Assembly (NCBI GenBank): GCA_022797375.1
Contig: JAAWKM010000013.1
Location: forward strand, 1 to 43,208
Direction of reading: 5' to 3'
Length of the DNA stretch: 43,208 bases
Source: Lachnospiraceae bacterium
GTDB taxonomy: Bacteria; Bacillota; Clostridia; Lachnospirales; Lachnospiraceae
This document shows, one piece after another, positions 1 to 15,000 of the stretch (its first letter is position 1; each line of letters starts with the position of its first letter). A model generated the notes under the pieces. The model was not told the DNA's origin. It saw only the letters and a list, made by a program, of their open reading frames with translations, and did no database searches. The position numbers were made by a program, and so were the translations under genes.

Positions 1-3000
1 GCACGTTCCCACTACGTTGGCATACGCAGCGGCGCATAAAATCCCAAAGTACGGGATTCAAACGCCGGCGATGCCAAAGTGCACCTGTCATGGAATAATA
101 CCAGCCTGGACACATGAAACCTGCTGTCTTCTGGCAAAACCAGTAATATGACTGGAAATTATATTGTGTGGCTGGATATCTTGCCATCTTATTATTCTGG
201 TTTTCATTATAAATTTGCAGTGGCTGGTTCCATATATTATAGAACCGCATTTATTCCATTTGCTGCCATATAAATATTACCGCAGTATCTCCCATTTGTC
301 TGAATAATTTAACACACAATAAAATTTCCAGTTATAATTCCAGGTCTGCCAGCACAGAACAACTGGAATTTTATGGAACGTACGTGCATCACACCTTTTT
401 AAACAGGTCCATTTTACCTGCCAGCCTGCTTCTCTGTGCTGCTTTCCTGATTATTGCACTGCCTGTAACATTCCTTACCTTCCTGTTGCGGTATAAAAAA
501 CCTGCAAATGTCATAACCCAAAGTACAGGCCATATAATAGTTATCTGCCCTGCCTTTGGATATGCCAGCCTCATCTGGTGGTGGAATTCCCTTATATAAG
601 ATATCCATCCTGTATCACGCAGTACCACCATACGGTCAGGGCTTGTCTTTCCAAATTCCCCGGCTTCAAAAATTTCTTCTATAAACTCCTCTGCATCTTT
701 CCTGTCCTTTTTCCCATCTGCCTTCTTCTGGCTGCTGCTGTTTTCCAGGCAGAGCATAAAAGATACATTATCCCTGCAAAGCCCCAGATAATATATACAT
801 AACAATGTCACCATCCTTGCAAAGCCATATATGCCACTCTCCTTTACAAGCATAAGGAATTTTAATTTATCCTGCTGCGGTATATCCCTGTTCCAGAATA
901 CAACCCAGTCACATACCAGTTTAAGCCCGAATCCTGAACGCAGAAAATGCTGCATCATATGGAGCAGCAGGTAAAAAGCATGGAATGCTTCACTAAGCAC
1001 CGGAAGTTCTATACCCATAATATTTTTTCTGCAGTTGTCTTTAAAGATGCCAGCTTTAATATTTTCAAGATAAGTATTAATCCTGTTATTATCAAATGGT
1101 TCTACAAGCATGCTATGCAGTTCCACATCAATGCCATCAGGTGATTTGTATACAATATGGTGGTTTGCATGTTGTTCCTCTTCCATATGGAAACCCGCCT
1201 TTTGCAATATAATACATGCCCTGTCCATTGACTCCTCATTTTCAAGAAGCAAATCAATATCACCTGATTTACGCAGCTCTGGCACTGGGTATAACGAAGC
1301 AGTACCACTCCCCTTTAGCAATACTGCCTTTATCCCGCTGCATTCAAGAATATTTATTACATATTTTGACAAAAAAAGCAGGTGGTAACTCTGCTGTACA
1401 GACTGTAATGTTATATTTTCTGTTTTATTTAATGTTATAATTTCTCCTATACTGGCATTATTTAAAGTATCATATATAAGAGGTAAAACATTATGCATGG
1501 CAGCAGTTTTTATGGCTTTGTTATACTCGTCTGCTGTATAATTTTCCCTGCCATTAAACTTTTTCCTGTTAAGTGCGCATTTTAGCAGGATACATAGTAA
1601 CTTTTCATGCCGTTCCACTTTCTACTGCCCCCTCTTTATTAATTCCCTGGCTTTCTCCTTTATTACACCAAATTCTTCTGTCCTGTGGTAAAAAACAGTA
1701 AATAACGTATTTGGTATAATAATGCAAATTAAAACCCTCACTGCTAATATAAAAAATTGTGTACCCGTTACCTGTTGGCACACAACATCAGTTAAAACCC
1801 ACACAGTACCCGTAAGAAGTGCATAAATAATATATTTTGCAAAAAACATGGAGCATGTCTGCATTATATGGTATTTATATAAAATATATGGTTCAACCCA
1901 TACAGAAACTAATACCATGCTGGAAAGTGTCCCCACAAAGACACCAAGTACCCCATAACCTTTCACAAGCATTATTGAAATTACAAGGTTTAATAATGCC
2001 TCTGCCACAGCCTTATATCTGTCATAGAAAAACAGCCCAAGGGAATCCCTGAATGTAAGTGCTGCTTTCCTTGTTCCGTTTATGTAAAAATTTATACATA
2101 AAACAAGTGTAATATCACTAGTAAATAAATAATTACTTCCAAAACTTGTCTCTATAAACGGCTCTAAGAGTTCATAAAGGCATATGGCAGCAAAGCCATA
2201 GAGCCAGTTTCCTGTAAAAAATGCTGTTTCAAATATTTTCTTAACATGGCTGTTATCTTCTGTTGCACCAAGATTGCCAACACTTGCTGTAATTCCCTGG
2301 AAAACCTGGTCAAGAAGCTGCCTTACTGAACCAATTACCAGAAAATAATTAGAATAAATGCCAACACTTGTAACACCCACAAACGAAGAAATTATAAGGT
2401 TATCTGTATTGTTTACAATAACTGCACCTGATTTATGCATTAACATTGCCTTTATATTCCTGTAAATATCCCTCTTTTCATCCTCTAGCAGCTTCTCTTC
2501 TGCCTTTTTATTAAGATATGGAAAAAGCCTCCCTGCTTTAGCTGACAGGCATATGTTTCCAATAATAGTACATATAATATGCACTACCAGGAATAATATA
2601 AAATCCTTAGCAATTACAAGGACTAAAATCTGGCAAATATACTGTAATAATAAAAACGCTGTCTGGTAAACCAGCACAATATAATTAAGCTGGTGCGCTT
2701 CAATTAATGTCCGTTTATAAACAAGAAGATATGACGCAACAGAATTAACAAGATACAATATATATATAAGTACCAGATGTTCCACATCTGGCCTGTTCTT
2801 CATAATTACATCCATAAATGGGATTACCAGTATGCCAAAAACTGCCACACAGCCAGCAGTTAGGCGGTAAAACCATTTAAACATCTGCATAAGCGCCTGT
2901 TGCCTTGGTATATTATTATCCGCAACTGGCTTATAAAGTGCATAAGTAATTGCAGTGCCAGCCCCAAGCTCTGTCAGCGATAAAATATTTAAGATATCAG

Positions 3001-6000
3001 TAAATAGTCCATTTATGCCAACATAGCTTTCATTAAGCATATGTGTAAATACAACCCTTGTTACAAAGCCCGCAAAAATTGCTACAATCCTTGAAAAAAC
3101 TGCAACTGTTGTATTTACTGCCGAATATCCTGTCCTGCTTCTCTGTTTCAATTTAAAATTCCTCTTTCATAATTCATAAGAAGATTTAACAGGAAATATG
3201 CTTTTAAAACATATAGCAAGTTCCCGCTTAACCTTATTAACATTTATGGCAGTATTAGCATCATTTATACAAACCATTTTACAAGTTTGTTTCATTAATG
3301 TATTATAGAGCTTTCTGTTATCATTGCCAAGTTCAAAATACCTGCACAGTTTTTTTACATTGGCAGGGTGGAAATGCCCTGAAAGCTTCTGCCATTCACG
3401 GATAAAATACTGGCTGGCATCTTCTTTATCCCTGAATTTATGCATACATGTGCTGGAAAGAAAATTCCCCTCTTCCTTCCAGGCCTCTTCAAATGTACTT
3501 TTAAGGAAAGGTGAAGGCCCATGCACTGTATAGAAACCTGTGAACCTTGGAAACACCATCTCCAGCATGTTATAGAAAAAATACATAAATGGATAACCTA
3601 TATGGAAATAGCTTCCAGGCTGCTTTTTTATATTGTTCCTTTTATCAAAATGTTTCGCAAGAAGCATTGAATTATTCAGATAAATATATGGCATAACAGG
3701 ATTTTCCACATTTGCCACAACAGGCTGTAATGCAAGCATATCCTTTGGTATTCCATTAACAAAAAAATCATCCTGTTTTACATGGTTAATTATGAAAAAA
3801 TCATCATTAAAATATACAAACTGTTCAGACAGCCCTTTTATCCTGTGAAAATTAAGTTCAACTGTATGTGAATTAAATGTTGGCAGAAATGGTCCTGGTA
3901 TATAATCCGTATGGTTTACAATCTCAAGCTTTGGGTTATGTGTATCAAGCCATGCTGGCAGGTGTCCCCAGGTAACAAAAAATATTTTGTGTACCCAGGG
4001 TGCATATTTTTCTACGCCCCTGAACCAGAATTTCAGGATATCCCAGTCCCTGTAACGCTCTTCCCTGCTATCACCTGGTACATTTTCTTTACAGTACAGT
4101 TCCTTTTCCCTCTGCCATTCCTTGTCAGAACCATCTACCCATGCCAGTACAAAGTCTGTTCCCAATTAAAACCTCCATATTTCCTACGCGCTGTTTTCCA
4201 TTCTTTTTTTGATTCTTTATAATTTGAATATTTTGCACTTTCTGCTACTAACTTGCCCGAATCTTTGTCATACTTCATATATATATGCATATTTCCAATT
4301 TCTATTGACCGGTGTCCTATACTTACAGGCCTTATAAATTCTATTAATGTATTGCCGTTTTTATCTTCTGAGTATGAGATATCATCTAAAGTATATAAAA
4401 AAACTTTTCCATATTTCTTTGCCCATTTTTTACGGAGTTTCCCGTTTTTCTTCCACATCCCGATATAGTTAATAACATCATTAAAATCATCATCCATTTT
4501 ATTATGCAGGTTTTTCTTACCATACCCGCCATCTTTAATAACAGAAATAATTTTAGAATATCCAATACGTGGAACTTTTAATTCCACTTTGTAATTATCT
4601 TTTAATTTTCCTTGGAACTCCAGGCGGTCTATAAAATCCCGTCCAGGGTCAGTATGTGTTTCATAAATTGTTTCTATTTTATGTTTATCTATGTCAGCAT
4701 GGTATAAACCAAAATCAACAGACTTATTACAAAGACTTGATAAAAGCAGTTCCTGTATCCCGTCACCTGTTACATCAGCTACAGATAAACTGACCCACCT
4801 TGAAACATGTAAATAAAAAGTTGTCTTTTTCTTATAGGAAACACCATTTTTATAGTCAAGAATTACAAAATAACTTTCATCATATTTCTCATACTCCTCA
4901 AGTTTTGTTGTTACAAAAAGCACAAGGCAGCTTCCTTTTACTTTCTTTCTCTTAATGCCTTTGTTTGTTTTCTTTGTTATATATGATACTGTGCCAGAGT
5001 CCTCTGTCATATCCCCTATTGCATAAGAACTTACAAAGACTGGCCGGTTAAAACCAGCAAAAGATAAATCTGTACCCAGGTATAAATCGCCGTTTTTCTT
5101 ATACCATTTGCCATCATTATAAACTTTATCAACATTTTTCCTGCTAAGCAGGGAAATAGAAACCTTGCCATCTGTTTTGGCAGGGTCTGGTATAACCGGC
5201 TTTCCTCCAAAGCCAGCACGCACATCAAGGAAAAAATCTTCTGTGCTGGAAGTGCCATTTCCCTCTGCTGCCTCTTCCTGCACACCTGCACTTTGTTCTT
5301 CACTGGCTGTAACTGCACTGTTACTGCATTTATTCTGCAAAAATACAGAAATAAATATAAATACTGGCAGAAATACTGTACAATATATTAAACTCCTGCC
5401 TTTTCCCTTATTTTTAAAACATGCCATAATACTCCTCCTTCCGTTGTCCAGGTTTTCCGCTTAGAAAAAGCATAGCACTTATTATATGCGCTGTCAAAGG
5501 GAAACTGGCAGTTAATTATGCAAACTTTGCGTCTGCACGTCCGTTTCATAAAAATCCCCATGCCGTGCTTTGGGATTTTATGCTCCGCTGCGTATGCCAA
5601 CGTAATGAGAACTTGCCCTGGAATGGAATAATTAGCGGGACATGGAAAACCTGCGTCCGTATATTTTGTTGACGCTTTACTGCCCCTGGTGTAGAATATA
5701 AACAGGCTGGTTATGAAAAAATATTTTTATAATTTTATTTTGGGGGATGCTGGAATGGGGAAGAAACAAAAGGAACTGCTTATTATAATGCCAGCTTATA
5801 ACGAGGCTGGCAATATTGAAAATGTACTTGATAAGCTTGAGTCGCCAGAGATTGCAGGGATTGCTGATTTACTTGTTATGAATGATGCTTCTTCTGATAA
5901 TACAAACTGGATTGTAAAACAACGCAAACATGCACTTGTTACACATGTGTTTAACCTTGGATACGGAGGAGCCCTGCAGCTCGGTTATAAATATGCAATA

Positions 6001-9000
6001 CGGCGGGAATATAAATATGTTATCCAGATGGATGCTGACGGCCAGCATGATGTCTGTAATATTCCTGTTATTTATAAAAAACTTAAAGAAACAGATGCTA
6101 ATGGCTGCAGTCCTGATATAGTACTTGGTTCACGTTTTTTAAAAGAAAGTCCGGGATTCAATGTATCTGTTGCTAAAATGCTTGCATACTATTTTTTCAG
6201 AAAAGTTATCAAACTGACAACAGGAAGATACATAGCAGACCCAACTACGGGTTTGCAAGGCCTTAGCCGGCGTGCTGTGCTGCACTATTCCAAATACAGG
6301 AATTTTGATGATAAGTATCCAGATGCCAATATGATTATACAAATGCTGCTGCTTGGCTTCAATATTGAAGAAATCCCGGCAGTTATGCACTCAAGGGTAC
6401 TTGGAAAAAGTATGCACTCAGGTTTTAAACCATTTTTTTATATGTTCAGAATGTCATTTTCAATAATTGCAGTAATATACAGGATTAAAGTTTTAAAATG
6501 GAACATCGTTGAATAAGGAGAGATATAACGGCTGTATGTTTAGTTTTATAAAGAATTTCATGACTGGCAGCAGAAAAGACATAAAACTCTTTAAGGCAGA
6601 TTTAAAAGAAAGCGGGGAAGACTTTGCCAACCCTGGAAGAGGCTGGTACAGAATTTATACTTTCAGGCTGGAAAGCCTGGACTATAATGAACTGGACTGG
6701 CTTTATTATGACAAAAATGAGACACTTGCCCTTGTGCGGATTGATATTGGTGCATACAGCAGCCGTAATATTGATAATGCTGCACTGGATTTTTTTAAAT
6801 ATATACTGGAAAAATTCCATAAAAATGGCAAAGAAATAATACTCCGCATTGTATATGATACAGAAGGAAAGGGCATACAGAAAGAACCATCCCTTTTTTC
6901 ACAGGTGGCAATACATATGCAGCAGCTTGGGAGCATTGTAAAGGAAAATGCTGGTAATATTTTTTTATTCCAGGGGCTTTTTGTTGGAAGCTGGGGTGAA
7001 ATGCATACCTCTAAGTTTTTATCTAAAGAAAAGCTCAAAATCCTTTATGCAAAGTGGATGCAGGAAACTGGCGGAAGTGTAAAAATATCATTCCGCACTC
7101 CTGCACAGGTAAGGATTGTAAAAGGAAGAAACAGCAATTATAGTGATATAGGTATATTTGATGATGCTATATTTGCATCACCAACACATCTTGGCACATT
7201 TGGCACTGGAGATGAAGACAGATGGGAAGAACCCTGGTGTAAAGACAAGGAACTTGTATTTGCCAGGAAAATATCAGAAAAGATACCATGTGGAGGGGAA
7301 GCGGTGGCAGGGGAGAGCTTCCCCGCACCAGATGAAACTATAAGGTTATTAAGGGATATGAGTATAAATTACCTTAACTGTATACATGATACCAGAATTC
7401 TGGAATACTGGAAAAGCCAGGATACAAAAGAATATGGCAATATTTATTCATATATAAGCATGCATCTTGGATACCGTATAACTGTAAAAGATGTTAAACT
7501 TTCCAGGGATGGCACTTGCTTAAAAATACTGTTTTCAAATAGCGGGTTTTCATGTATTTATTTTGAAACATGCCTGGAACTGGTTATTGAAGAACCAGAT
7601 GGCAATATGTCTGGAAAGGAAATACCATTTGATGCCAGACAGCTTATGCCAGAAAGTATAACAGAAGTGGTTATAGACAATATTGGAGATATTGTAAATG
7701 GCAGCAGGCTTTACCTGGAATTATTGAGAAAACATGATAAAAAAAACATCCGTTTTGACAATGCTGATTCCAGGGAAATGGTGTTCCTTGGCAGTTTATT
7801 TATCAAGGAATGACAGAGTACCAGCCAGATACCCGTATTGTCCAAGTGGTGTGTCTATTGCATATTTAATGGCCTCCCCTGTTTTGCTGTCAGCCGTATG
7901 CAGGTAAATATTATATATACCTGGTTCTATGTTGCGTACATTAATTGCTGCAGAAAGTTTTATTTCTATTATTCCATTATCTGGTGACAGGACTTCAGGT
8001 GTTATTGTATATGACCTTTTTGTTTCCTGGTTTATACATGTAATAGTATATACAAGCGGATAATAACACGGGGCAAAACCTGTATTTTCCAGTGAAACAG
8101 AAAGTATAGCTTTATCATCACTATATGGTTCAAATTCCAGTTCACTTGAGTTTATTGTATAGCGGAAACCAAGGTGTTTTTCTATATATTCATAACCATT
8201 GCATCCATTAAAAATACCACTCCCATTGTATACTGAAACTTTCCATTTATCCAGCACATTGGCATCATACATTGAATTAAGGTATGATATGTGCATTCTG
8301 CGCAAATCTTTAACTGCATTGCCAATATCATTTAAAGGGTTATCTGTTATAGCTTCACCACCATTAGGTACTGAAAGGCATAACCTGTCCTGGAATTCAA
8401 TTTCTTTCCCGCGTTCCCCTTCAGCATAAGTACCACAATCTGATGCAGAAGAAAGAATTCCATCATTAAAAAGACCCATCCTGCCAGTTACAAGCCCGCC
8501 TGTACCTTCTGTTATAGTACGCAATTGTTCAGGTGTGCGTACAGCAAGAAATATTGACGGGTCAGATACTTTATAAAGTTTTTTGGCAAGCTTTATTATA
8601 TCCTCTTTATCCTGGTGTGCAGAACCATGCATTTCCCCATAATTTCCTATATATAGTCCCTGTAATATATAAATACTCTTTGCATATTTATTATAAATGG
8701 CGGAAGTCTGTTCCATATGTTCTAGTATAATATCTATATCATGTGGCTCAGTAGCAGATGCACTGCCATCCCAGTCATATAAAAAGCGCAATATAAGCTG
8801 TTTATTGCTTCCTGCCCATGCGGCAAGTATGCTGTCAAGCTGTGAAAGTGCATCACTGCTTAATGGCATATTTTTATACATTGATAAATTAACCTGTACC
8901 ATAGCAAGCCTGTCTTGTATTTCATTTATATTGCCAGGCAGTATACTTCTACCAGAGCCAGTACCAGTAATTTTATATGGGTATATCTGATAGAAGCCAC

Positions 9001-12000
9001 AGTAAGGATTATACAGTGCACTGGTGGTTGTACTGCATTTATTATGTTTATACCCAAGAGGAAGATAATAAGAATAACGCCTGTATGCATAGTATGCTGT
9101 AGCAGCCGCAGATACTGTTATTACTAAAATTATTATTAAAATAATTAATTTCTTAATCTTCATAAGTCCTCCACCGCACCAGAATTACCCTATACTGCAT
9201 TATATCCATTCTTCCATTAATAAACCCGGCATTGTTCAAACCTTCTAAAATTCTTTGTTATTCATAATAGAATTGCTGATTCTCATAGATAAAAGCAAAA
9301 TAATAAACGCAACAACAAGCATAATTGTAACCATCATACCCATACTGGCCACAGGCAGGTGGCTTGTTATATCTTGTATATCAATTCCAAGCATTTCAGC
9401 AGCCTTTACAGTTGCAGCAATAATAATAAAAAACATGCCAAAAACACCAATAAGGGCAAGCCTTCCCTTTTCACCGCCAAATTTAAGATGGAATGGAATC
9501 ATCACTGCCTGTATTACAATTAATACAGGTAAAACTATTACAGCAGCCATAACTATTTCTAAAACATCCGCTGTCCCTTTTAACATACTGGAAATAATAG
9601 CTAGAAATGTTGCAAAAACCAACGCACTAATGCCAAGCATAAGGGCAAGGCAATATTTTTCAATAGTGTAACCTGTACGGCTTATTGGCAAGGTAAATAG
9701 AAATGCATTACCATTATCAAACTCATCATAACTTATTGTACTTAATGTAAACATAGATAGAACGAAAGGCAAAAACCCCAGAATAAATGATGTGTCATCA
9801 GAAAAAGCCACTGTACTGGCCGTTATGGCAATAATTATAAAGAAGAAATTTTTTTGTTCTTTTATAAGTTTAAAATCCTTTACTAATAAACCTTTCATGA
9901 TTTCTGCCCCCTTATCATCATTGTAATTACCTCATCTATTGCTCCCTTTTCAATTGCAATTGCTGGATAATTTTCTATATAATATTGTTTCTGGTTTGTC
10001 AGACAGCTATATCCATAGCTCTCTTTCTTTGAGCATACAATAAATTGCTTATCAAGTTTTCTATACTGTTCTTTATTAACTTTAAGCAATGCATAGCTGC
10101 CCAGTAAAACATCGGTATCTTCATGTAAAACTACCTGCCCGTTATCAATCATATAAATATCATCACACAGGGTTTCCAAATCACTGGAAATATGGGAACT
10201 AATAAGAATAGAACGCTCCTCATCCTGTTCCATAAACTCCCTTAGCATTTCCAGAAGTTCATCCCTGGCAATAACATCTAAGCCAGCAGTTGGCTCATCA
10301 AGCATTAATAGTTTCGCATTATGTGAAATTGCAACTATTACCTTTAGTTTATTTTTCATACCCGTTGAAAAATCTTTAATTCTCTTATCAAGTGGCAGCT
10401 GGAACTTCTGTATCTGTTCCAAAAAGAACTGGTAATCAAAATGTCTGTACATATTTTTTAAAACAGGAATGATATCCCTGGCTGTCAAATATCCGCTAAA
10501 CCCTGAATCAGAAAGTACAATGCCTAAATCCTCTCTGTCTTCTGGCGTAAAATTCTGTAAATCCTTTCCAAGAACCGTAACACTTCCACCATCAGCTGAA
10601 ACCAGCCCTAATACAGCTTTAAAAGTTGTGCTCTTTCCTGCACCGTTCTGTCCAACAAGTCCTGTTACACAACCCTGCTGTACCTCTAAAGAACAATCAA
10701 GTGAGAAATTACCATAATGTTTTTTAAGATGTTCAATTTTAAGCATATACATCACCCCTCCAAAACCAGCTCAAATAAAGTCCTTATATCTTCGTCACTA
10801 ATCCCGCAGCGTCTGCCTTTCTGGATTGCCTGTTCTAAATCTGCTTCTAGTTCCTTTTTTTGTTCTTCCAGTAAAAGCTCTGGATTTGTTGCTGCTACAT
10901 ATGTCCCCTTTCCATGTACAGTCACAGTAAATCCCTCACTTTCCAAACTGTCATATGCTTTTTTAACTGTTAAAGCACTGATTTTTAATTCTTTGGACAA
11001 TGTGCGGACAGATGGAAGATTATCATTTTCTTTTAATTCCCCGTTACGTATAAGTGTTTTTATCTGGTCTGTAATCTGTTCATATATTGGAACCATTAAG
11101 GACGTATTAATAATCATTTTCATTTCTTATCGTCCCTCCTTTGAATGATAACAGTATATAACAGTTTATATCTGTTGTCAAGTGTTATATACTGTTTATT
11201 TGAAAATTTATGTAACAGTTCAGCCTTCCATAAAGACGCAAAGATTTTTGACATGCTTTTCATCAAAAATATGAGTTTACAGTGCCATTTTGCATATTTT
11301 TTGTGCAAAATGTGTACATAACCAGTGCTGAAAGCACTGCTACGTTACTATTAAGCCATAAGGCTGAATAGTAACAAATTTATTAAACTGTCATAGAAAA
11401 TATATTACCATAGTACTTAAATGCAACATCACTATCACTTTTTGAACAGTATCATGTATATGCAACAATAATAAAGAAATAAGCCTGGTGTATATCAAAT
11501 ACCAGGCTTATTGTATCAATAAAAAATAAAATTTCCACTATTCTTCCACAAGTGCAAGCAGCATTGTAATTTCATTTTCATATGTAATCTTTTTTTCTGT
11601 TGCCCTTTTCCCAAATTCGTGGCGTTTTGCAGGATTATCCAGAAGCCATTCTACTGCATTTTTAACACTAACAGCATCAAGGCTGCACAATATCCCGTCA
11701 GTCCCATCCTCAATTTGTTCCCGGTTACTGCCATTATCAGAAGCAACTATAGCACATCCAAGTGTCTGTGCCTCCTGTATTGCAATACTTTTTCCCTCAA
11801 ATCTTGTTGCATGTATATACAACCCTGCCTGCCTGTAATATGGATATGGATTGTCTACAGCCCCACATAGCACAAATTCCCCTTTAAGCCCTGCATCTGA
11901 TATACGCTGTTCAAGCGCCTGTCTTTCAGGTCCTTCGCCAAGTACATACCAGCGCACATTATAGCCATCTTTTTTTAAAAGCCGCATTGCCTCTATTGCA

Positions 12001-15000
12001 ACGGGATATGCTTTATGGTATGTCAGCCTTCCAACAGTCAGCAGGCGTATGCCATCAAAACCATCATTAAAGCCACCTGGTTTCCCTGCAAGCTTCCTTA
12101 GACGTTTCTGGTTAATTATATTATGGAAAACCTTTGTCTTATTCCTGTATTCTGGATAAACCTTTAAAAACTGTTCTTTAACCTCATCAGATATAGGAAA
12201 TATTATATCGAATTTTTCATAACATCTATTGTCAAGTTTTCTTGTATAACCAGCTTTTTTATAATCAGTATGTATAAAAACAGCTTTTTTCTTTGCTTTT
12301 ACATGTTCTGCTGTATAGTATGCAGAACCGCCTTCAATATAGGAAACTGCCAGGTCATACTCTTTTTCTGTAAACTCTGCCCCATCTGCAAGCACACGCC
12401 AAAGAAGCTTGTCAGGCCAGATATGGCGTGATTTAAGCATATCTGTAAAGTTTGATATAATGTAAAAGAAGTTTTTAAATATTGCACCATGCCACAAAGC
12501 CTGGCTGGCAATATGCCTGTACATATAATGCCTGCCTTTGCCAGAAAGAACAGAAAAATGGCTGTACTTTTTATTTAAAAGGCGTACACCCTTAGGAAGT
12601 TTCCCTGCAAGCTCCCCTTGTCCCATTAATACATATATATCTATATTATATTTATTATTGCCAGCACTGTCCTTAATTCCTGAAATTATATGCAGCAGCT
12701 CAAGAAGTGCAGTTTCTGCGCCTGCCCTGCTTAAAGTATTAATTACAAATAAAAGTTCTTTCCCCACTTTTCCCTCCATGCCAGTCCTGCCTGCAAAATA
12801 CCACCTTTTGTACTGCCTGCTTTGCAGCATAATCTTTTGTTACTATTCACTGCTGCAATTCTCATCTGTACTTGACATAATGCCAGTTTCATGTATAATT
12901 CTTTCATTTTCCTGGTTAAGAAGTGACACTTGCATTGCAAGTTCCCTGTTTTTCATAACAAGAACTGATACAGCTGTACATAGTGAAAATATTATTAAGA
13001 CCAGGAAACAGAAGCATATTATTAATAATGTTATTATTAAGTCACTATCCATACGGAAATGCAGTATTATTCCCATTATTATAAGAAACATAGAAAAACT
13101 GCCTATTAAAAACCCTATTTCATCAGACAGCCTCTGGCGTACATATGCATTAATATCAAGCAAAACCAATATTATACCTATTACGATACATGATATTTTC
13201 AGGATATCCATGTTTTAAACCTGCCTTTCTGCGCCTTTGCCTGCTTATAATACGCCCCTGTGGCTGCTATCTTGTAAATCTTTTCTTTTATAAACCAGCC
13301 CTGGTGGCTTTGCACCTTTTCCATCCGGAAATAAAACACCATTGCAGAAAATATGCCCATCCATATGTTTTTCTATCCAGCGCAGCCTGTAATAAGCAGT
13401 TGTAAATCCACAGAAACTTCCTGCTGCCATGCCTGCACCATACCATAAATCTTTGTAATCCATTGAAATTAATGACCCTGCAAATGTAACTATACAAAAT
13501 ACTGCTGTTGCCAGTACTGCACCTGTAAGGTCATTATAATAATACAGGAATATTACTTCCGCATACAGAAGGAAAAGTATAAAATACCCTGCTGCAAGAC
13601 ATGGGTATATCTGCATTACAAGCCCCGAAAAACCATAACGTGGCAATATTATTACAAATAGTATAAATATTATTACTGATATAATAAACTGTATCCGTAC
13701 AAGATTGAGAAGTTCCGCTGAAAGCTGCCTGAACATCCTTTTCTTTGTATTTTTAATATCTGCCCACCTGCCACCAATAACTGCCTCAGAATATGCTTTA
13801 TATCTGTCATGGAAATGCATCTCCACACGTGCAATAAAAATTATTGTAGAAGAAATATTCGTAAACATGGCAAGGCATGTTGCAAGGTCATATGGAGGCG
13901 CATATACAAATGAATGTGCAACTTCCATCCTTAAACTGCCTGTCCAGAATACAAAGTTGTGTATATAAAGCCCAAGTGAATACAAGAAATTTGCAACAAC
14001 AAGTTTCCAGTATTTTATAAAATATGAAAGCACCTTCTTATAACGGTTGCTGTTCTTTTTAAAATAATGTTTAACTGTAGCCATTTCAAGGCATGCTGTA
14101 AGGAAAAAGCCACATGCCAGTGAAAGCAGCATACTGTATACAATTTCCCTTTTAAACACCCTGACAAATAAAAGCGACAAAAGGAATGCAAATACCATTC
14201 CTGACAAAAAATAAAATGATATCCTGGAGTAATCCTTGCATATTGACAAATAAAGCATTGAATAAAATACAAGTACAAGTGAAATATATGCACAAAACCC
14301 TGTAAAGACAAATAACAGGTTTACATGCCCCACAAGATATTCCCATATACAGAAAGGTATCCCAATAATGCAGCTTAAAATTATATTCAGGATAAGCCCT
14401 GTATAATAACATGGAAGTATATCATCATATTCTTCATCATATATAACATCTGACATATACCTTGAAAGTACAGCATTAAAAGGCGACGCTGAAAGCAGGG
14501 AAAATATAAATATATATAAAAGAGTGCCCGAAAAAAGCCCCCTCCTTGCATAACTTGTTGAATCATATCCAAGTACGTTGCCCATTAATATTACATTACC
14601 TATAATTACAAACATAGGGGCTATTGTAACCATTGCGCTGTAACCAAATCCAAGCAGGTTTGTTGCAATGGTCTCTTTTCCAAATATCCTGCTCAGCCTG
14701 ATACCTATCCCAGCCATATATAACCCATGCCTTTCTTATCTGCCAGCCTTATTAAAGCTATTATAAATCTCCTGGTATGTTTTCTTCATATCTTCTACTT
14801 TATACTTTGCCATCATACGGTTATATCCATTATTGCCGTATTCTTCCCTTTTTCTTCTGTGCTTTGCAAGGTAAACTATAGCATCTTTAATCTCCTGCAC
14901 ATTCATAATATGTACAAGTATTCCAGAAGCACCAATTCCATCATCTTCACCATATACAAGCCCCCGGCAGTTGCCTACATCCGTGGCTATTGCAGGTTTC